A stretch of DNA of 64,000 bases from Beijerinckia sp. 28-YEA-48 (GCF_900104955.1 NZ_FNSI01000001.1:4498001-4562000); one strand, 5' to 3'. Numbered from the stretch's first letter, positions 1 through 9,371 are shown. Notes: a model not told the origin generated them from the letters alone. Made by a program: numbers and translations.

Positions 1-264
1 GGCTGGAACACGATCACCTTGAACCAGCCGCATCCGCTGTTCGATGGCATCGCCACCGGCGACAATGGCCTGCACGCCTATTTCGTTCATTCCTATCACC
101 TGAGCGCCGCCTCAAAATCATTGGTTCTGGCGACAGCTGATTATGGTGGCGCGGTCACGGCGGTGGTCGGACGCGACAATATTATTGGTACGCAATTTCA
201 CCCCGAGAAGAGCCAGAAACTGGGCCTCGGGCTGATCGGCAATTTCCTGAGGTGGACTCCGTGA
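1..264 (+). CDS. hisH: Imidazole glycerol phosphate synthase, glutamine amidotransferase subunit (3' part)
   Basis: This is the C-terminal 87 codons of HisH; the start lies outside the window. HisH hydrolyses glutamine and passes ammonia to HisF in histidine biosynthesis. The visible part has the class I amidotransferase end, with the catalytic His-x-Glu pair in GTQFHPEKS and the final helix GLIGNFLRW. The frame is open from base 1. The stop (262-264) overlaps the proposed hisA start (GTG at 261), as expected in a translationally coupled his operon. Confidence 0.93.
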   Translation, partial: GWNTITLNQPHPLFDGIATGDNGLHAYFVHSYHLSAASKSLVLATADYGGAVTAVVGRDNIIGTQFHPEKSQKLGLGLIGNFLRWTP

Positions 265-1007
265 TTCTGTTTCCTGCGATCGATCTGAAAGACGGGCAAT
301 GCGTTCGCCTTATCCATGGCGACATGTCGCAGGCCACCGTCTTCAATGACGATCCGGCCGCGCAGGCGCAGACCTTCGAGAAGCAAGGCTTCGAATATCT
401 GCATGTCGTCGATCTCGACGGCGCGTTTTCGGGCAAGCCGATGAATGCGCTAGCGGTCGATTCGATTCTCAAGGCGATCAAGATTCCGGTGCAGCTTGGC
501 GGCGGCATTCGCGATATGCGCACGGTCGAAGGCTGGCTCGAAAAAGGCGTGAGCCGCACGATTATCGGCACGGCAGCGGTGAAGGATCCGTCGTTCGTGC
601 GTGAAGCAGCGCGTCTGCATCCTGGCCGTATCGCTGTTGGCGTCGATGCCCGCGATGGCCTTGTCGCCGTTGAAGGTTGGGCGCGCGTATCGCAACTATC
701 GGCGCTTGATATCGGCAAAAGATTCGAAGACGCCGGTGTCGCAGCCATTATCTATACGGACATTTCACGCGATGGCGTGTTGATGGGCCTCAACATCGAA
801 GCGACCCTGGCGCTGGCCGATGCGCTGACGATTCCAGTGATCGCGTCGGGCGGCCTCGCCTCCATGGCCGACGTTACCCGTATGTTGGAACCTGATTGCG
901 CGCGCCTGGCCGGCGCCATCACGGGCCGTGCGCTCTATGACGGCCGCCTCGATGCGGCCGAGGCGTTGGCGCTGATCCGCGCGGCGCGGGAGAAGTCGGT
1001 TGCTTAA
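261..1007 (+). CDS. hisA: HisA, phosphoribosyl-ProFAR isomerase
   Basis: 248 aa. It isomerises the aminoaldose ProFAR to the ketose PRFAR, step four of histidine synthesis. The (beta/alpha)8 barrel shows the N-terminal catalytic region [14 protein letters not shown], the first phosphate site LGGGIR, and the second half-barrel Asp in YTDISRDG followed by ASGG. I chose GTG at 261 because it gives the usual [12 protein letters not shown] start, overlaps the hisH stop by 4 bases and has GAGG about 8 bases upstream. A GTG at 252 would add three residues. The 3' end overlaps hisF by 8 bases. Confidence 0.95.
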   Translation: MILFPAIDLKDGQCVRLIHGDMSQATVFNDDPAAQAQTFEKQGFEYLHVVDLDGAFSGKPMNALAVDSILKAIKIPVQLGGGIRDMRTVEGWLEKGVSRTIIGTAAVKDPSFVREAARLHPGRIAVGVDARDGLVAVEGWARVSQLSALDIGKRFEDAGVAAIIYTDISRDGVLMGLNIEATLALADALTIPVIASGGLASMADVTRMLEPDCARLAGAITGRALYDGRLDAAEALALIRAAREKSVA

Positions 1008-1761
1008 GTGCCGGGTCATTCCCTGTCTCGACGTCAAGGACGGCCGGGTGGTGAAGGGCGTCAACTTCGTCGACCTGCGCGATGCGGGCGATCCGGTTGA
1101 ATCCGCCATTGCCTATGATGCCGCCGGCGCCGACGAATTGTGCTTTCTCGACATCACCGCCAGCCATGAAAATCGTGGCACCATTCTCGACGTGGTGCAG
1201 CGGACGGCCGAAGCCTGTTTCATGCCGCTGACGGTGGGGGGCGGCGTCCGCACCACCGACGATATCCGCAAGTTGCTCTTGGCCGGCGCCGACAAGGTGT
1301 CGATCAATACGGCGGCGGTGTTCAACCGCGAGTTCGTGCGCGAAGCGGCGGAGAAATTCGGCAGCCAGTGCATTGTCGTGGCCATCGACACCAAGCGTGT
1401 CGGCGACGGCAAATGGGAAATCTTCACCCATGGCGGCCGCAAGCCGACCGGCATCGACGCGGTGGCCTATGCGCGTGAGGTCGAGGCGCTCGGCGCCGGC
1501 GAGATCCTGCTGACCTCGATGGACCGCGACGGCACCCGCTCGGGCTTTGCCATCGACGTCACCCGGACCATTGCCGATGCGGTGAAAATCCCGCTCATCG
1601 CCTCCGGAGGCGTCGGCACTCTCGACCATCTGGTGGATGGCATTCGCGACGGCCACGCCAGCGCCGTGCTGGCCGCCTCTATTTTCCATTTTGGCGAGTT
1701 TACGATACGACAGGCCAAGGAACACATGGCGGCGGCGGGGCTTGCCGTCCGCAACGACTAA
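1000..1761 (+). CDS. hisF: HisF, imidazole glycerol phosphate synthase cyclase subunit
   Basis: 253 aa, full family length. It uses HisH-derived ammonia to convert PRFAR into IGP and AICAR. The sequence has the typical start [19 protein letters not shown], with the catalytic Asp of PCLDV, the phosphate-binding VGGGVRT, the second catalytic Asp in TSMDRDGT, and ASGGVG. The start is TTG at 1000, inside the end of hisA. That is a rare start, but it gives the conserved N-terminus exactly. It forms the synthase with the hisH product. Confidence 0.96.
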   Translation: MLKCRVIPCLDVKDGRVVKGVNFVDLRDAGDPVESAIAYDAAGADELCFLDITASHENRGTILDVVQRTAEACFMPLTVGGGVRTTDDIRKLLLAGADKVSINTAAVFNREFVREAAEKFGSQCIVVAIDTKRVGDGKWEIFTHGGRKPTGIDAVAYAREVEALGAGEILLTSMDRDGTRSGFAIDVTRTIADAVKIPLIASGGVGTLDHLVDGIRDGHASAVLAASIFHFGEFTIRQAKEHMAAAGLAVRND

Positions 1762-1844
1762 CCGATCGATCTCCTGTTCGAAAAGGCGGCCTTCTGTTTG
1801 AACGGCAGCTTGTTTTTGAAAGGTATCTGGAAAGGTATCCGCGT

Positions 1845-2171
1845 TTGAGTGCGTTCACCCTGCAGGATCTGGCTGCGATCATCTCCCAGCGCAGCGGATC
1901 AAGTGCCGAAAAGTCCTATACAAAATCCCTGCTCGAAGGCGGTAAGCATCGGGTGGCGAAGAAGTTCGGCGAAGAGGCATTTGAACTGGCCCTGGCCACG
2001 GTCGACGGCACTAACGCAGACGTGAAAGCGGAAGCAGCCGATGTCCTGTATCACATGCTGGTTCTACTGCAGGCGCGCGGCATCCCTGTCGCCGACGTGC
2101 TGAATGAGCTAGAAACCCGGACCCAACAGTCGGGCCACCAGGAAAAGGCGTCGCGCGCGCCAGGTGGCTAG
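1845..2171 (+). CDS. hisE: HisE, phosphoribosyl-ATP pyrophosphatase
   Basis: 108 aa. It hydrolyses PR-ATP to PR-AMP (second step of histidine synthesis). The all-alpha MazG-like fold is visible: [10 protein letters not shown], then [13 protein letters not shown] with the metal-binding Glu residues, then [13 protein letters not shown] with E and D ligands. As in other alphaproteobacteria it is separate from HisI. The start is TTG at 1845. The 83-bp gap after hisF holds no hairpin that I can see, so it is probably cotranscribed. The coaA start follows 48 bases later. Confidence 0.93.
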   Translation: MSAFTLQDLAAIISQRSGSSAEKSYTKSLLEGGKHRVAKKFGEEAFELALATVDGTNADVKAEAADVLYHMLVLLQARGIPVADVLNELETRTQQSGHQEKASRAPGG

Positions 2172-2218
2172 AGGTTGTAGAGAGAGTTCGTAACCCGCAT
2201 CCGGCGGCGGAGTATTCC

Positions 2219-3175
2219 ATGGACGAAATTTCCGGACTGGCGACATTGCCCAGCGACTTCTCGATCTACCGGCACTTCACCCGTGCCGAATGGGCGGCGC
2301 TGCGCGCCGACACGCCGCTGACTTTGACGGGCGACGATCTCGCCAAATTGCAGTCGATCAACGATCCGATTTCGCTGGAAGAGGTCATCGCCATCTACCT
2401 GCCGCTGTCGCGCCTGCTGGCGCTTTACGTGGCAGCAACCCAGGGGCTGTTCAAAGCAACGCAGCGCTTTCTGGGCGCCGACGGCAAGGTGCCCTACATC
2501 ATCGGCGTCGCCGGCTCGGTCGCCGTTGGCAAATCGACCACGGCCCGCGTGCTGAAAGCGCTGCTGTCGCGCTGGCCCAACACGCCGAAGGTGGATCTGG
2601 TCACGACCGATGGCTTCCTGTTTCCCAACGAAGTCCTGGTTCGCGATCATTTGATGGACAAGAAGGGCTTTCCGGAAAGCTACGACGGCACGGCGCTGGT
2701 GCGCTTCCTGTCGCAGATCAAGGCCGGGCAGGGCAATGTCAAAGCACCGGTCTATTCGCATCTGACCTATGACATCGTGCCGGATCAATCCATCACTGTC
2801 GACCGACCCGATATTCTGATCGTCGAAGGCCTGAACGTGTTGCAGCCGTCGCGCCCCGACAGCGACATCGCCTTCGCCTCGGATTTTTTCGATTTCTCGA
2901 TCTATCTCGACGCCAACGAGAATGATCTCCTGAAATGGTATGTGGCGCGCTTCATGCGCCTGCGCGGAACCGCCTTCCGCGATCCGCGATCCTATTTCAG
3001 GAAATACGCCGACCTCACCGACGATGAAGCGCGGCAGACCGCGATCGACATCTGGACGCGCATCAACCTGCGCAACCTCAACGAAAACATCCTGCCGACA
3101 CGGCCACGCGCCAGCCTGGTGCTGACCAAGGCCGCGATGCATAGCATCGAGCAAGTGGCGTTGCGGAAGCTGTAG
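2219..3175 (+). CDS. coaA: Type I pantothenate kinase
   Basis: 318 aa, the normal size for bacterial PanK-I. It phosphorylates pantothenate, the first committed and feedback-inhibited step of CoA synthesis. The P-loop is [12 protein letters not shown] (about residues 96-107), followed by [12 protein letters not shown] and the substrate-side region [11 protein letters not shown] and [10 protein letters not shown]. The N-terminus with [13 protein letters not shown] is typical. Start ATG at 2219. Following hisE directly is common in this bacterial group. It converges with the GNAT gene, whose stop is only 3 bases away, with no obvious terminator between. Confidence 0.95.
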   Translation: MDEISGLATLPSDFSIYRHFTRAEWAALRADTPLTLTGDDLAKLQSINDPISLEEVIAIYLPLSRLLALYVAATQGLFKATQRFLGADGKVPYIIGVAGSVAVGKSTTARVLKALLSRWPNTPKVDLVTTDGFLFPNEVLVRDHLMDKKGFPESYDGTALVRFLSQIKAGQGNVKAPVYSHLTYDIVPDQSITVDRPDILIVEGLNVLQPSRPDSDIAFASDFFDFSIYLDANENDLLKWYVARFMRLRGTAFRDPRSYFRKYADLTDDEARQTAIDIWTRINLRNLNENILPTRPRASLVLTKAAMHSIEQVALRKL

Positions 3176-3178
3176 GCT

Positions 3179-3760
3179 TTATGCCCAGCCCAAGCGATCG
3201 CGCAGACGAGCGCTGACCTGCGGCCACTCGCTATCGATGATGCTGTAGCGCATCGAATTGCGCTGTCGGCCATCCGGCATGATGCGCTCGTTACGAATCA
3301 ACCCTTCCTCGGTGGCCCCGAGCCGCAGAATGGCGGCGCGCGACGCTTGGTTGAGTTCGTCTGTCGTGAACTGCACCCGGACGCAGGCCAAACTTTCAAA
3401 CGCATGTTGCAGCATGAGGAACTTCGCCTCGGTGTTGACGAAGCTGCGCTGCTGGCTGGCGGTCAGCCAGGTGTGGCCGATCTCAAGCTTGCGATTTTCC
3501 TGGTCGATCTTCCAAAAGCGCGTGCTCCCCACAATACGGGCATCCACCTGCGTCACGAACGGGATGACCGTCCCCGCCTCGCGTCCTTTCAAGGCCGCCT
3601 CGATATAGCGATCGACGCTGTCAGGTCCGGGAACGGTCGTTACGCGCAGCTTCCAAAGCTCGCCATCGGCGGCAGCGGCAAGAAGCGCCTCCCGGTGCTT
3701 TGTTTCCAGGGGGATCAGACGCACGCGTGGGCCCGAGAGAGTCGGACGCAGATCGATCAT
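3179..3760 (-). CDS. GNAT family N-acetyltransferase (RimJ/RimL-like)
   Basis: 193 aa. The fold resembles the RimJ/RimL/SpeG branch: a start of the type LRPTLSGPRVRLIPL, then IVGSTRFWKIDQENRKLEIGHTWL, and a C-terminal segment where the acetyl-CoA loop contacts NQASRAAILRLGATEEG. Proteins of this type acetylate small molecules or protein N-termini; no substrate can be assigned. I chose ATG at 3760 because GAGG lies 8 bases upstream; an earlier ATG at 3793 would add 11 residues without a ribosome site. Confidence 0.85.
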   Translation of the reverse strand: MIDLRPTLSGPRVRLIPLETKHREALLAAAADGELWKLRVTTVPGPDSVDRYIEAALKGREAGTVIPFVTQVDARIVGSTRFWKIDQENRKLEIGHTWLTASQQRSFVNTEAKFLMLQHAFESLACVRVQFTTDELNQASRAAILRLGATEEGLIRNERIMPDGRQRNSMRYSIIDSEWPQVSARLRDRLGWA

Positions 3761-3866
3761 GTGAAAGCCTCGATATCTTCCTGGCCTTCGCATATCATTC
3801 CGATGCAGATGTTGTCTTTCGACGAGTTTTTCGCCAGGAATTTCTCGGCCGCTTTGAAAGACTTAC

Positions 3867-3882
3867 GCCACTCATAAGTGGC
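3867..3882. promoter_or_regulatory. Inverted repeat upstream of the Rieske oxygenase gene
   Basis: A perfect 6-bp inverted repeat, GCCACT-CATA-AGTGGC, sits about 90 bases before the start of the Rieske oxygenase, followed by the AT-rich stretch TTTATAATTT (3891-3900) that could serve as a -10 region. Such a dyad could be an operator. The cognate regulator is not identified. Confidence 0.35.
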
Positions 3883-3973
3883 CTTACTACATTTATAATT
3901 TCAAACCGCGTTGTTGCGTGCGGGAACCCCTTCGTACGCTGTCGACATCGGGTCGCGACGGGAGGGTCAAGAC

Positions 3974-5041
3974 ATGAGCGATAAAATCAACGCTCCGTTT
4001 CTGAGAAACGCTTGGTATCAGGCGGCGTGGAGCGACGAGCTGAAAGACGGCATGCTGGCGCGCACCATCATGAATGAGCCGTTGCTGTTCTTCCGCGATG
4101 CCAGCGGCAAGATCGGTTGTGTCGAGGATCGTTGCTGCCATCGCGGTGCGCCGCTGTCGCACGGCAAGATCGTCGAGAACGGGCTGCAGTGCGGCTACCA
4201 CGGCCTCGTCTTCGACGTGAATGGCAAGTGCGTTGAGATCCCTGGCCAAGACAACATTCCGCCGATGGCGAAAGTGAAGTCGCATCCGGTCGTCGAACGG
4301 CAGGAGTTCGTCTGGGTGTGGATGGGCGATCCGGCGCTGGCTGACGAAAGTAAGATCGTCGACTGGCCCTATCACGACAATCCGAGGAAATATCCGCACC
4401 GCAAGGCGATGATGCCGATCAAGATCAATTACATGATGATGATCGACAATCTGATGGACCTGACCCATCTCGGCTATGTCCACACCAAGACCATCGGCGG
4501 CAATCCCAAAATCCATGTCGAAGCAAAGATGCACGCGGAGCGCACCGAACATGGTGCCCGCCTCATTCGCTGGCTTCTCGATGTCACACCGCCGCCGACC
4601 TACGTGCGCGCGGTGGGTTTCAAGGGTAAGATCGATCGCTGGATGGATTTCGAATACGTCCTCCCCGGTAGCGTCAAGCAATGGACCGGTGCGCTCGATG
4701 TCGGCCGTGGCGCGGTCGAAAACCGCGAACAGGACGGTTTTCACCTGCATCTCTTTCACGGCATCACACCGCAGACCGAGAATACCTCGCTCTATTTCTG
4801 GTCAGCCGCCAACAGCTATCGGCAGGATGAGCCGCATGCCACCGACGAACTTTACAACGAGATTCACCCGACCTTCCTGGAAGACGTGGTGATCATGGAG
4901 GCGCAGCAGCAACGCCTCAGCGCCGATCCCGATCGTCCGCTGCTACCGATCAAGGCCGACTATGCGCTGACCCATGCGCGCCGCGCTTTCCAGAAGGCGC
5001 TGGATGAAGAGCGAGCGACCCTCTCCACGGCGGCGGAATGA
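3974..5041 (+). CDS. Rieske aromatic-ring oxygenase, VanA-like (O-demethylase type)
   Basis: 355 aa. The Rieske [2Fe-2S] ligands are C54, H56, C73 and H76 (RCCHRGAP ... CGYHGL). The mononuclear iron motif is DNLMDLTHLGYVH, with D162, H165 and H170. Overall length and layout match the vanillate O-demethylase oxygenase branch, which removes methyl groups from methoxylated aromatics using electrons from a separate reductase. No VanB-type reductase is in the window, so the electron donor is elsewhere and the substrate is unknown. Start ATG at 3974 follows GGAGGG; an upstream frame from 3911 lacks a ribosome site. Confidence 0.88.
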   Translation: MSDKINAPFLRNAWYQAAWSDELKDGMLARTIMNEPLLFFRDASGKIGCVEDRCCHRGAPLSHGKIVENGLQCGYHGLVFDVNGKCVEIPGQDNIPPMAKVKSHPVVERQEFVWVWMGDPALADESKIVDWPYHDNPRKYPHRKAMMPIKINYMMMIDNLMDLTHLGYVHTKTIGGNPKIHVEAKMHAERTEHGARLIRWLLDVTPPPTYVRAVGFKGKIDRWMDFEYVLPGSVKQWTGALDVGRGAVENREQDGFHLHLFHGITPQTENTSLYFWSAANSYRQDEPHATDELYNEIHPTFLEDVVIMEAQQQRLSADPDRPLLPIKADYALTHARRAFQKALDEERATLSTAAE

Positions 5042-5115
5042 CCTTCGCGATTGATGGCGGAGCGTGGGCTCGTTACACAGGTCGCGGCTTTGTACTTCGT
5101 TCCGCAAGCTCGATG

Positions 5116-6027
5116 CTACCAGCCGAGCAAACGCCGAAACCAAGATCGTTTGGTCGCACTCGTCAACTTGTCATATCGCTCGATAGTCACCCATTCTCGA
5201 GCCTGCTGAGAAGGTCCGTGTCCAATTTTCGTAATAAGATTGTACTTAGGAGATTCATAGTGATTCTCCGCAGTGAATGGTTTGCGAAACTTCCGGCCGA
5301 CGTCACTAGCGGCCACAAAATACGCGTTGACGCCAATCGGGTCGCACCCGACAAGGTACATCTCCTTGTTCAGGCCAATAAGCTCCAGCGCCTTTAACCC
5401 GGCTCCGAACCAATTTGATCCGTCCCATACAGCGATCGGATCATAAGGCACTTCGATCGGATAGCTGGGCGGTAAAGATGCGTTGTATTCGACGCACACA
5501 ACCCTCGATCGCCGATTGAGAACACGCCAAATATGGCTCGTGTTTTGGTCAACATCGATAGATACGAGGTCGAATAAAGGGGGTGCCCCGGCGTCATCCA
5601 ACAGCTCGTTGATGTTGCTGGTCGTCACCATCGCCGAGACGATCTTCAACGCGCCGGATTGAATATAGCGTCGAAAAAGCATTCTCGCGCGTTCTGCTTT
5701 TTCACTGTCGCCTTCTATCCAAATGCCATGCCATCCCTGCTCCAGCAGGAGGCGCGTCGTGCATTCGCGCCCATCTTCGATTCCTATTTCAAGAAAAACT
5801 CGGTATCTGATGCCAATTCTATGAAATATTTCGGCAAGTACTCCGTCTTCGGAATGCTGGCTGTAGACCTGCGAATACGCGCGACCCAGGCGAAGAGGAT
5901 CGCTGTATCTGCCATCGGCGGCATTCAGCAACGCGAGAAGACTGAGATTCGAATATTCCTTTCCCAGCCAGGTGTGAGTTTTGATGGCGTCTAGATTGGA
6001 CTGCAATCTATCTGCGAATTTCGACAT
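5116..6027 (-). CDS. Methyltransferase-like protein (FkbM-type fold suspected)
   Basis: 303 aa, function not recognised with certainty. The central part looks like a Rossmann-type methyltransferase: VFLEIGIEDGRECTTRLLL resembles motif I, and GIWIEGD resembles the acidic end of strand 2. LFDLVSIDVDQNTSHIW could be motif IV. No signal peptide or membrane span is seen. The DNA is clearly AT-richer than its flanks and uses codons such as AAT, GAT and ATA freely, which suggests transfer. It lies beside a GT2 glycosyltransferase in the same orientation, so a role in modifying a surface glycan is plausible but only inferred. Confidence 0.55.
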   Translation of the reverse strand: MSKFADRLQSNLDAIKTHTWLGKEYSNLSLLALLNAADGRYSDPLRLGRAYSQVYSQHSEDGVLAEIFHRIGIRYRVFLEIGIEDGRECTTRLLLEQGWHGIWIEGDSEKAERARMLFRRYIQSGALKIVSAMVTTSNINELLDDAGAPPLFDLVSIDVDQNTSHIWRVLNRRSRVVCVEYNASLPPSYPIEVPYDPIAVWDGSNWFGAGLKALELIGLNKEMYLVGCDPIGVNAYFVAASDVGRKFRKPFTAENHYESPKYNLITKIGHGPSQQAREWVTIERYDKLTSATKRSWFRRLLGW

Positions 6028-6109
6028 CGTATTTGGGCCTATGCCGTTGTTGTCGATTAAGGGTTGAATGAAACCCCTTGGAGCTTCGTGGACGATCCAA
6101 GCCTCAAAG

Positions 6110-7399
6110 TCACAGCCGAGGCAGCAATCGCAAGCCCACTAGGAGACGGAAAAGACGATTTCGCCCCAAAGAAAGACAATGGTCGTTGAATTTGTGAAGA
6201 ACTCTCGTTGTTTCATCGAGCCGTGTAGATGTTTGCTCGAAGTTGTTGCGCAGCGTTTCATTTTTTTCAGCGAGCACTCGATTCGTCTCTGTTAGGCTGC
6301 TTGTGTGGTTCGTTTGCGCCTCAAGAGCCCGTCGAGCCTCGGCGGCCCACCGCATAGTTGAGAGGATTAACTCGTCGACACCGGACGCAGGTGCACGTTG
6401 ATCCCCATTGTGCATCTGTGGAAGAAAATAGAAACAGTTCTTGGATTTTGCGTCCGCGACGCCAGCATTCTCTGGCGGCAGCTTCGCAGCAACCTCCAGA
6501 GCAAAATCCCAATCGTTCAAAACCACTCCGGCTAAGACGGCGAGTTTTATATGCGCTTTTCGTTGAACCGGCTTGGCCGTGGGCTTTCGCCAACTGGAGC
6601 AATGTCGAGCAACAACCATGTTCCGCATAGCGAGGTATTCGTGAAGATCAAACAGTCGGTTCTTGATGACTTGTGCATCGAGACGACGGAGAATTCGGCT
6701 CCATGAAGGTACGTGAGTTATGTCAAGTTCAACCCCACCTTGTTTGGGATGAATGACGAATACCGCGCCGGGCTCCGTAGTGATGTAGACTGGAAACTCG
6801 CTAAAGACTTGCGTCTGAAAATCGATGTCGCTTGGCAAGCCCGCGTGCAGATATGGATATCCAATAAAGCGCAAAACGTCGGATCGCCATAAAATCGAAC
6901 TCCAAGCGTAATGACCAAACGTCATCCAATCCCTTAGATGTTCTTTCGCTGTGAGCTTGCCGAACCGAAGTTTATCAAGGGGCGACGGATACGTGCCGAG
7001 AAAATCGCCATCTTCATTTCTAACTTCAGACACAAATATCGCGGCGCCAAGTTCTCGATCTTGATCGAGGATTGAAGCGGCTTTCCACAAAAAGTCCGGA
7101 AGAAGCCAATCGTCGTCGGCTAGCGGCACGAAATAGTCGGACTTTATGCTACCGAGCGCCCGCTGAAAGTTGGCGGTAGGGCCAACGTTGTCTCCATTTC
7201 TGAAATAGGTAACTCTCGAATCTGATCTCGCCAGGCTGCTTACGTATTCCTCTGTCCCATCAGTGGATGCATTATCGAAGACATGCACCTGGATTGATAC
7301 ACGCGTCTCCTGAAGCACGCTTTCAAGCGCCTTTTTTAATGAATCGCGACGATTGTAGGTCGGCACAACAACGGTAATTTTGACGTCAGCTGATTGCAT
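6110..7399 (-). CDS. Family 2 glycosyltransferase with C-terminal coiled coil
   Basis: 429 aa. The N-terminal about 220 residues form a GT-A domain: ITVVVPTYNRRDSLKKALES, then FDNASTDGTEEYV, then the nucleotide-sugar metal motif FVPLADDDWL (DDD at about residues 96-98). It should transfer a sugar from an NDP-sugar onto a glycan or lipid carrier; the acceptor is unknown. Residues about 350-415 are heptad-rich with many E, N, T and L and look like a coiled coil, an unusual addition to this family. Composition is AT-richer than the surrounding genes, as in the neighbouring methyltransferase-like gene 82 bases downstream. Confidence 0.85.
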   Translation of the reverse strand: MQSADVKITVVVPTYNRRDSLKKALESVLQETRVSIQVHVFDNASTDGTEEYVSSLARSDSRVTYFRNGDNVGPTANFQRALGSIKSDYFVPLADDDWLLPDFLWKAASILDQDRELGAAIFVSEVRNEDGDFLGTYPSPLDKLRFGKLTAKEHLRDWMTFGHYAWSSILWRSDVLRFIGYPYLHAGLPSDIDFQTQVFSEFPVYITTEPGAVFVIHPKQGGVELDITHVPSWSRILRRLDAQVIKNRLFDLHEYLAMRNMVVARHCSSWRKPTAKPVQRKAHIKLAVLAGVVLNDWDFALEVAAKLPPENAGVADAKSKNCFYFLPQMHNGDQRAPASGVDELILSTMRWAAEARRALEAQTNHTSSLTETNRVLAEKNETLRNNFEQTSTRLDETTRVLHKFNDHCLSLGRNRLFRLLVGLRLLPRL

Positions 7400-7570
7400 T
7401 TTTCGGGCCGATCGAACTCTGTCTCATATGAGCGGCATTGTCGCGGTGGTCTCTAAAATGTCAATTTATTAAGGGGATAGCCGTGGCCACTCTCTTCGCA
7501 TGGCGACTGCCACGCGCCCTGACACCAACATGCAGATTATCTGCCAGCCATAAGCTCATACAAACACCCC

Positions 7571-8032
7571 ATGATCGACATCACCTTCCGCAAGGCGACC
7601 CGCGCCGACCTGCCCGCCATTGTCGCCTTGCTGGCGGATGATCCATTGGGCGCGGCGAGAGAAGAATTCACAGATCCATTGCCCGCAGCCTACGTCGAAG
7701 CGTTTGAAGCCTTGGACCACGATCCCAACCAGCTTCTCGCAGTCGCCGAGAGCGAAAGCAAAATCATCGGCACGCTGCAATTGAGCTTCATTCCCGGTCT
7801 GTCGCGACGCGGCGCCTGGCGTGGCCAGATCGAGTCGGTGCGTATTGCAGCAGGCTCTCGCAGTGCGGGGATTGGCGAAAAGATGTTTCACTGGGCGATC
7901 GAGCAATGCCGCGCGCGCGGTTGCCAACTTGTGCAGCTGACGACCGATAAGAGCCGCGCCGACGCGCATCGCTTTTATGATCGTCTGGGCTTCAAGGCGT
8001 CGCACGTCGGCTACAAACTCGAGTTGAATTGA
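7571..8032 (+). CDS. GNAT family N-acetyltransferase
   Basis: 153 aa. A single GNAT domain begins at residue 2 (IDITFRKATRADLPAIVALLADD). Motif A, the acetyl-CoA pyrophosphate site, is IESVRIAAGSRSAGIGEKMFHWAIEQ, and motif B is CQLVQLTTDKSRADAHRFYDRLGF. The end, KASHVGYKLEL, is the usual closing strand. This subgroup probably acetylates a small amine or peptide; no substrate can be named. GC content returns to the chromosomal norm here, which marks the right edge of the AT-rich stretch. Confidence 0.88.
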   Translation: MIDITFRKATRADLPAIVALLADDPLGAAREEFTDPLPAAYVEAFEALDHDPNQLLAVAESESKIIGTLQLSFIPGLSRRGAWRGQIESVRIAAGSRSAGIGEKMFHWAIEQCRARGCQLVQLTTDKSRADAHRFYDRLGFKASHVGYKLELN

Positions 8033-8066
8033 GGCGCTTTACGCAACAGTCCTCCGCACATCCCTA

Positions 8067-8098
8067 GATCCTGGATCGCCTTCGGCGTCCGGGAAGAT
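8067..8098. repeat. Short palindromic intergenic element, copy 1
   Basis: An imperfect hairpin CCTGGATCGCC-TTC-GGCGTCCGGG lies in the 265-bp gap between the GNAT and Bug-type genes. It resembles three other intergenic hairpins in this window (near 9316, 28524 and 35481) that share CCGGATC / TCCGG arms. Confidence 0.5.
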
Positions 8099-8297
8099 GC
8101 CAAGGTGCGTGCTCGCCAGGGGCGATGGGCCAAGTCCCAAAAGCCAGCTCCCAAGAGCGCTGTCCCACATCAATGGCCGTGCTCATCGCGGCAAACCGTC
8201 GGAACATGTTGTTCTTGCACGAGACGCCACCCTCCGGTTAATGACGAGGCAACGAACCCGCATAGACATTGAACGCGGGCCATAACGGGAGGGATGC

Positions 8298-9284
8298 ATG
8301 AAACGCAAAGATTTGGATCGAAGAGACGTCGTCAAAGGGCTTGGCGCAGCAGGACTGACGCTGACCATACCGGCCGCGGCTTTTGGTCAAACCGAATATC
8401 CGGCGCAACCCATTCACATCTATATCGGCTTTCCGGCCGGCAGCGGCGCGGACATTCTTGGCCGTTACTTCACCAACAAGCTCGCCGAGATTTCCCCCAA
8501 GCCGATCGTTGTCGAGAATCGCCCGGGCGCGACCAGCAATATCGCGGTCGGCTTGGTCGCCAAGGCAAAGCCCGACGGCTATTCGGTGCTGTTTGTCGCC
8601 AACTCGAACATGGCCGGTTCGCGCTATCTGTTTAAGTCGCTGCCGTTCGACACGGTGACGGATTTCACGCCCGCCGCTTCCTTCGCGCAGATCGTGTTCG
8701 TCATCGTCGTGGCGCCGGACTCGAAATACAACTCGGTGGCCGAGCTGACCGCGTTTTTGAAAACCACCGATCGCGCCAAATATGGCTATACCAACCAGAC
8801 GGCGCAGTTGGCCGCCGAGCTGTATAAGGCGATGGGCAACGTCAAAGCCGAGCCAGTGTCCTACCGCACGGCGCCCGATGCCTTGCCGGACGTGACCAAT
8901 GGGACGCTCGACTTCATGGTGATGGACGGCACGTTCGCCGCGGCTCAAGTGCGATCCGGCCGGCTCAAATGTCTTGCCGTCACGACGAAGGAGCGCTCCT
9001 CGTCCTTCCCCGGCGTTCCGACCATGGATGAGGTCGGCTTCAAGGGCTATGAGTTTGCCCCCTGGTGGGGCGCCTTCTTCCCCAAAGGCACACCGCAACC
9101 GATCATCGATAAGTTCGCCGGTTGGTTGATCGAGATCGGTAAAATGCCTGAGACGGCGAAATTTCTTGAGACGGTCGGCGCCATTCCGCACCATGAAAAC
9201 GGCAAGGAAGTTTCAGCGCGGATCTTGGCCGACATCGAACGATGGGGGCCGATCGTCAAGGCGGCGAATATCGTACCGCAATAG
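8298..9284 (+). CDS. Bug/TctC-type extracytoplasmic solute-binding protein
   Basis: 328 aa. The N-terminus carries a signal peptide with a twin-arginine pair (RRDVVKGLGAAGLTL ... AAAFG). The mature part has the Bug-family landmarks: YPAQPIHIYIGFPAGSGADILGR, then VVENRPGATSNIAVG and KAKPDGYSVLF. These periplasmic proteins bind carboxylates or related small acids for tripartite tricarboxylate (TctAB) transporters. No TctA or TctB gene is in the window, so it is an orphan receptor, as is common in the family. The gene stands alone in its orientation. Confidence 0.88.
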   Translation: MKRKDLDRRDVVKGLGAAGLTLTIPAAAFGQTEYPAQPIHIYIGFPAGSGADILGRYFTNKLAEISPKPIVVENRPGATSNIAVGLVAKAKPDGYSVLFVANSNMAGSRYLFKSLPFDTVTDFTPAASFAQIVFVIVVAPDSKYNSVAELTAFLKTTDRAKYGYTNQTAQLAAELYKAMGNVKAEPVSYRTAPDALPDVTNGTLDFMVMDGTFAAAQVRSGRLKCLAVTTKERSSSFPGVPTMDEVGFKGYEFAPWWGAFFPKGTPQPIIDKFAGWLIEIGKMPETAKFLETVGAIPHHENGKEVSARILADIERWGPIVKAANIVPQ

Positions 9285-9315
9285 GCGGGTCGCCTAAGCG
9301 CCACACGCTCGGAAA

Positions 9316-9346
9316 TCCCGGATCACCTGCTGTGCAGGTGTCCGGA
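9316..9346. repeat. Short palindromic intergenic element, copy 2
   Basis: The hairpin TCCCGGATCACCTGC-TGT-GCAGGTGTCCGGA lies between two convergent genes (the Bug-type protein and the HxlR regulator). It may also act as a terminator for both, although it lacks a clear T-run. It belongs to the same sequence family as the elements near 8067, 28524 and 35481. Confidence 0.55.
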
Positions 9347-9371
9347 AAGACACCGAGCGAGATCAAATCAT

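Noticed and set aside
919..1725. Long minus-strand frames under hisF, coaA, mnmE and ftsK (for example 268 codons at 919-1725)
   Set aside because: They mirror codon position bias of GC-rich genes; the plus- or minus-strand partner with clear family motifs is the real gene in each case.
5042..7560. Genomic island borders (integrase, tRNA, direct repeats) around the AT-rich genes
   Set aside because: None found by eye; the claim is limited to compositional difference.
8033..8297. Small plus-strand frame at 8097-8285 as a gene
   Set aside because: No ribosome site, no recognisable family, and it overlaps the palindromic element; treated as non-coding spacer.
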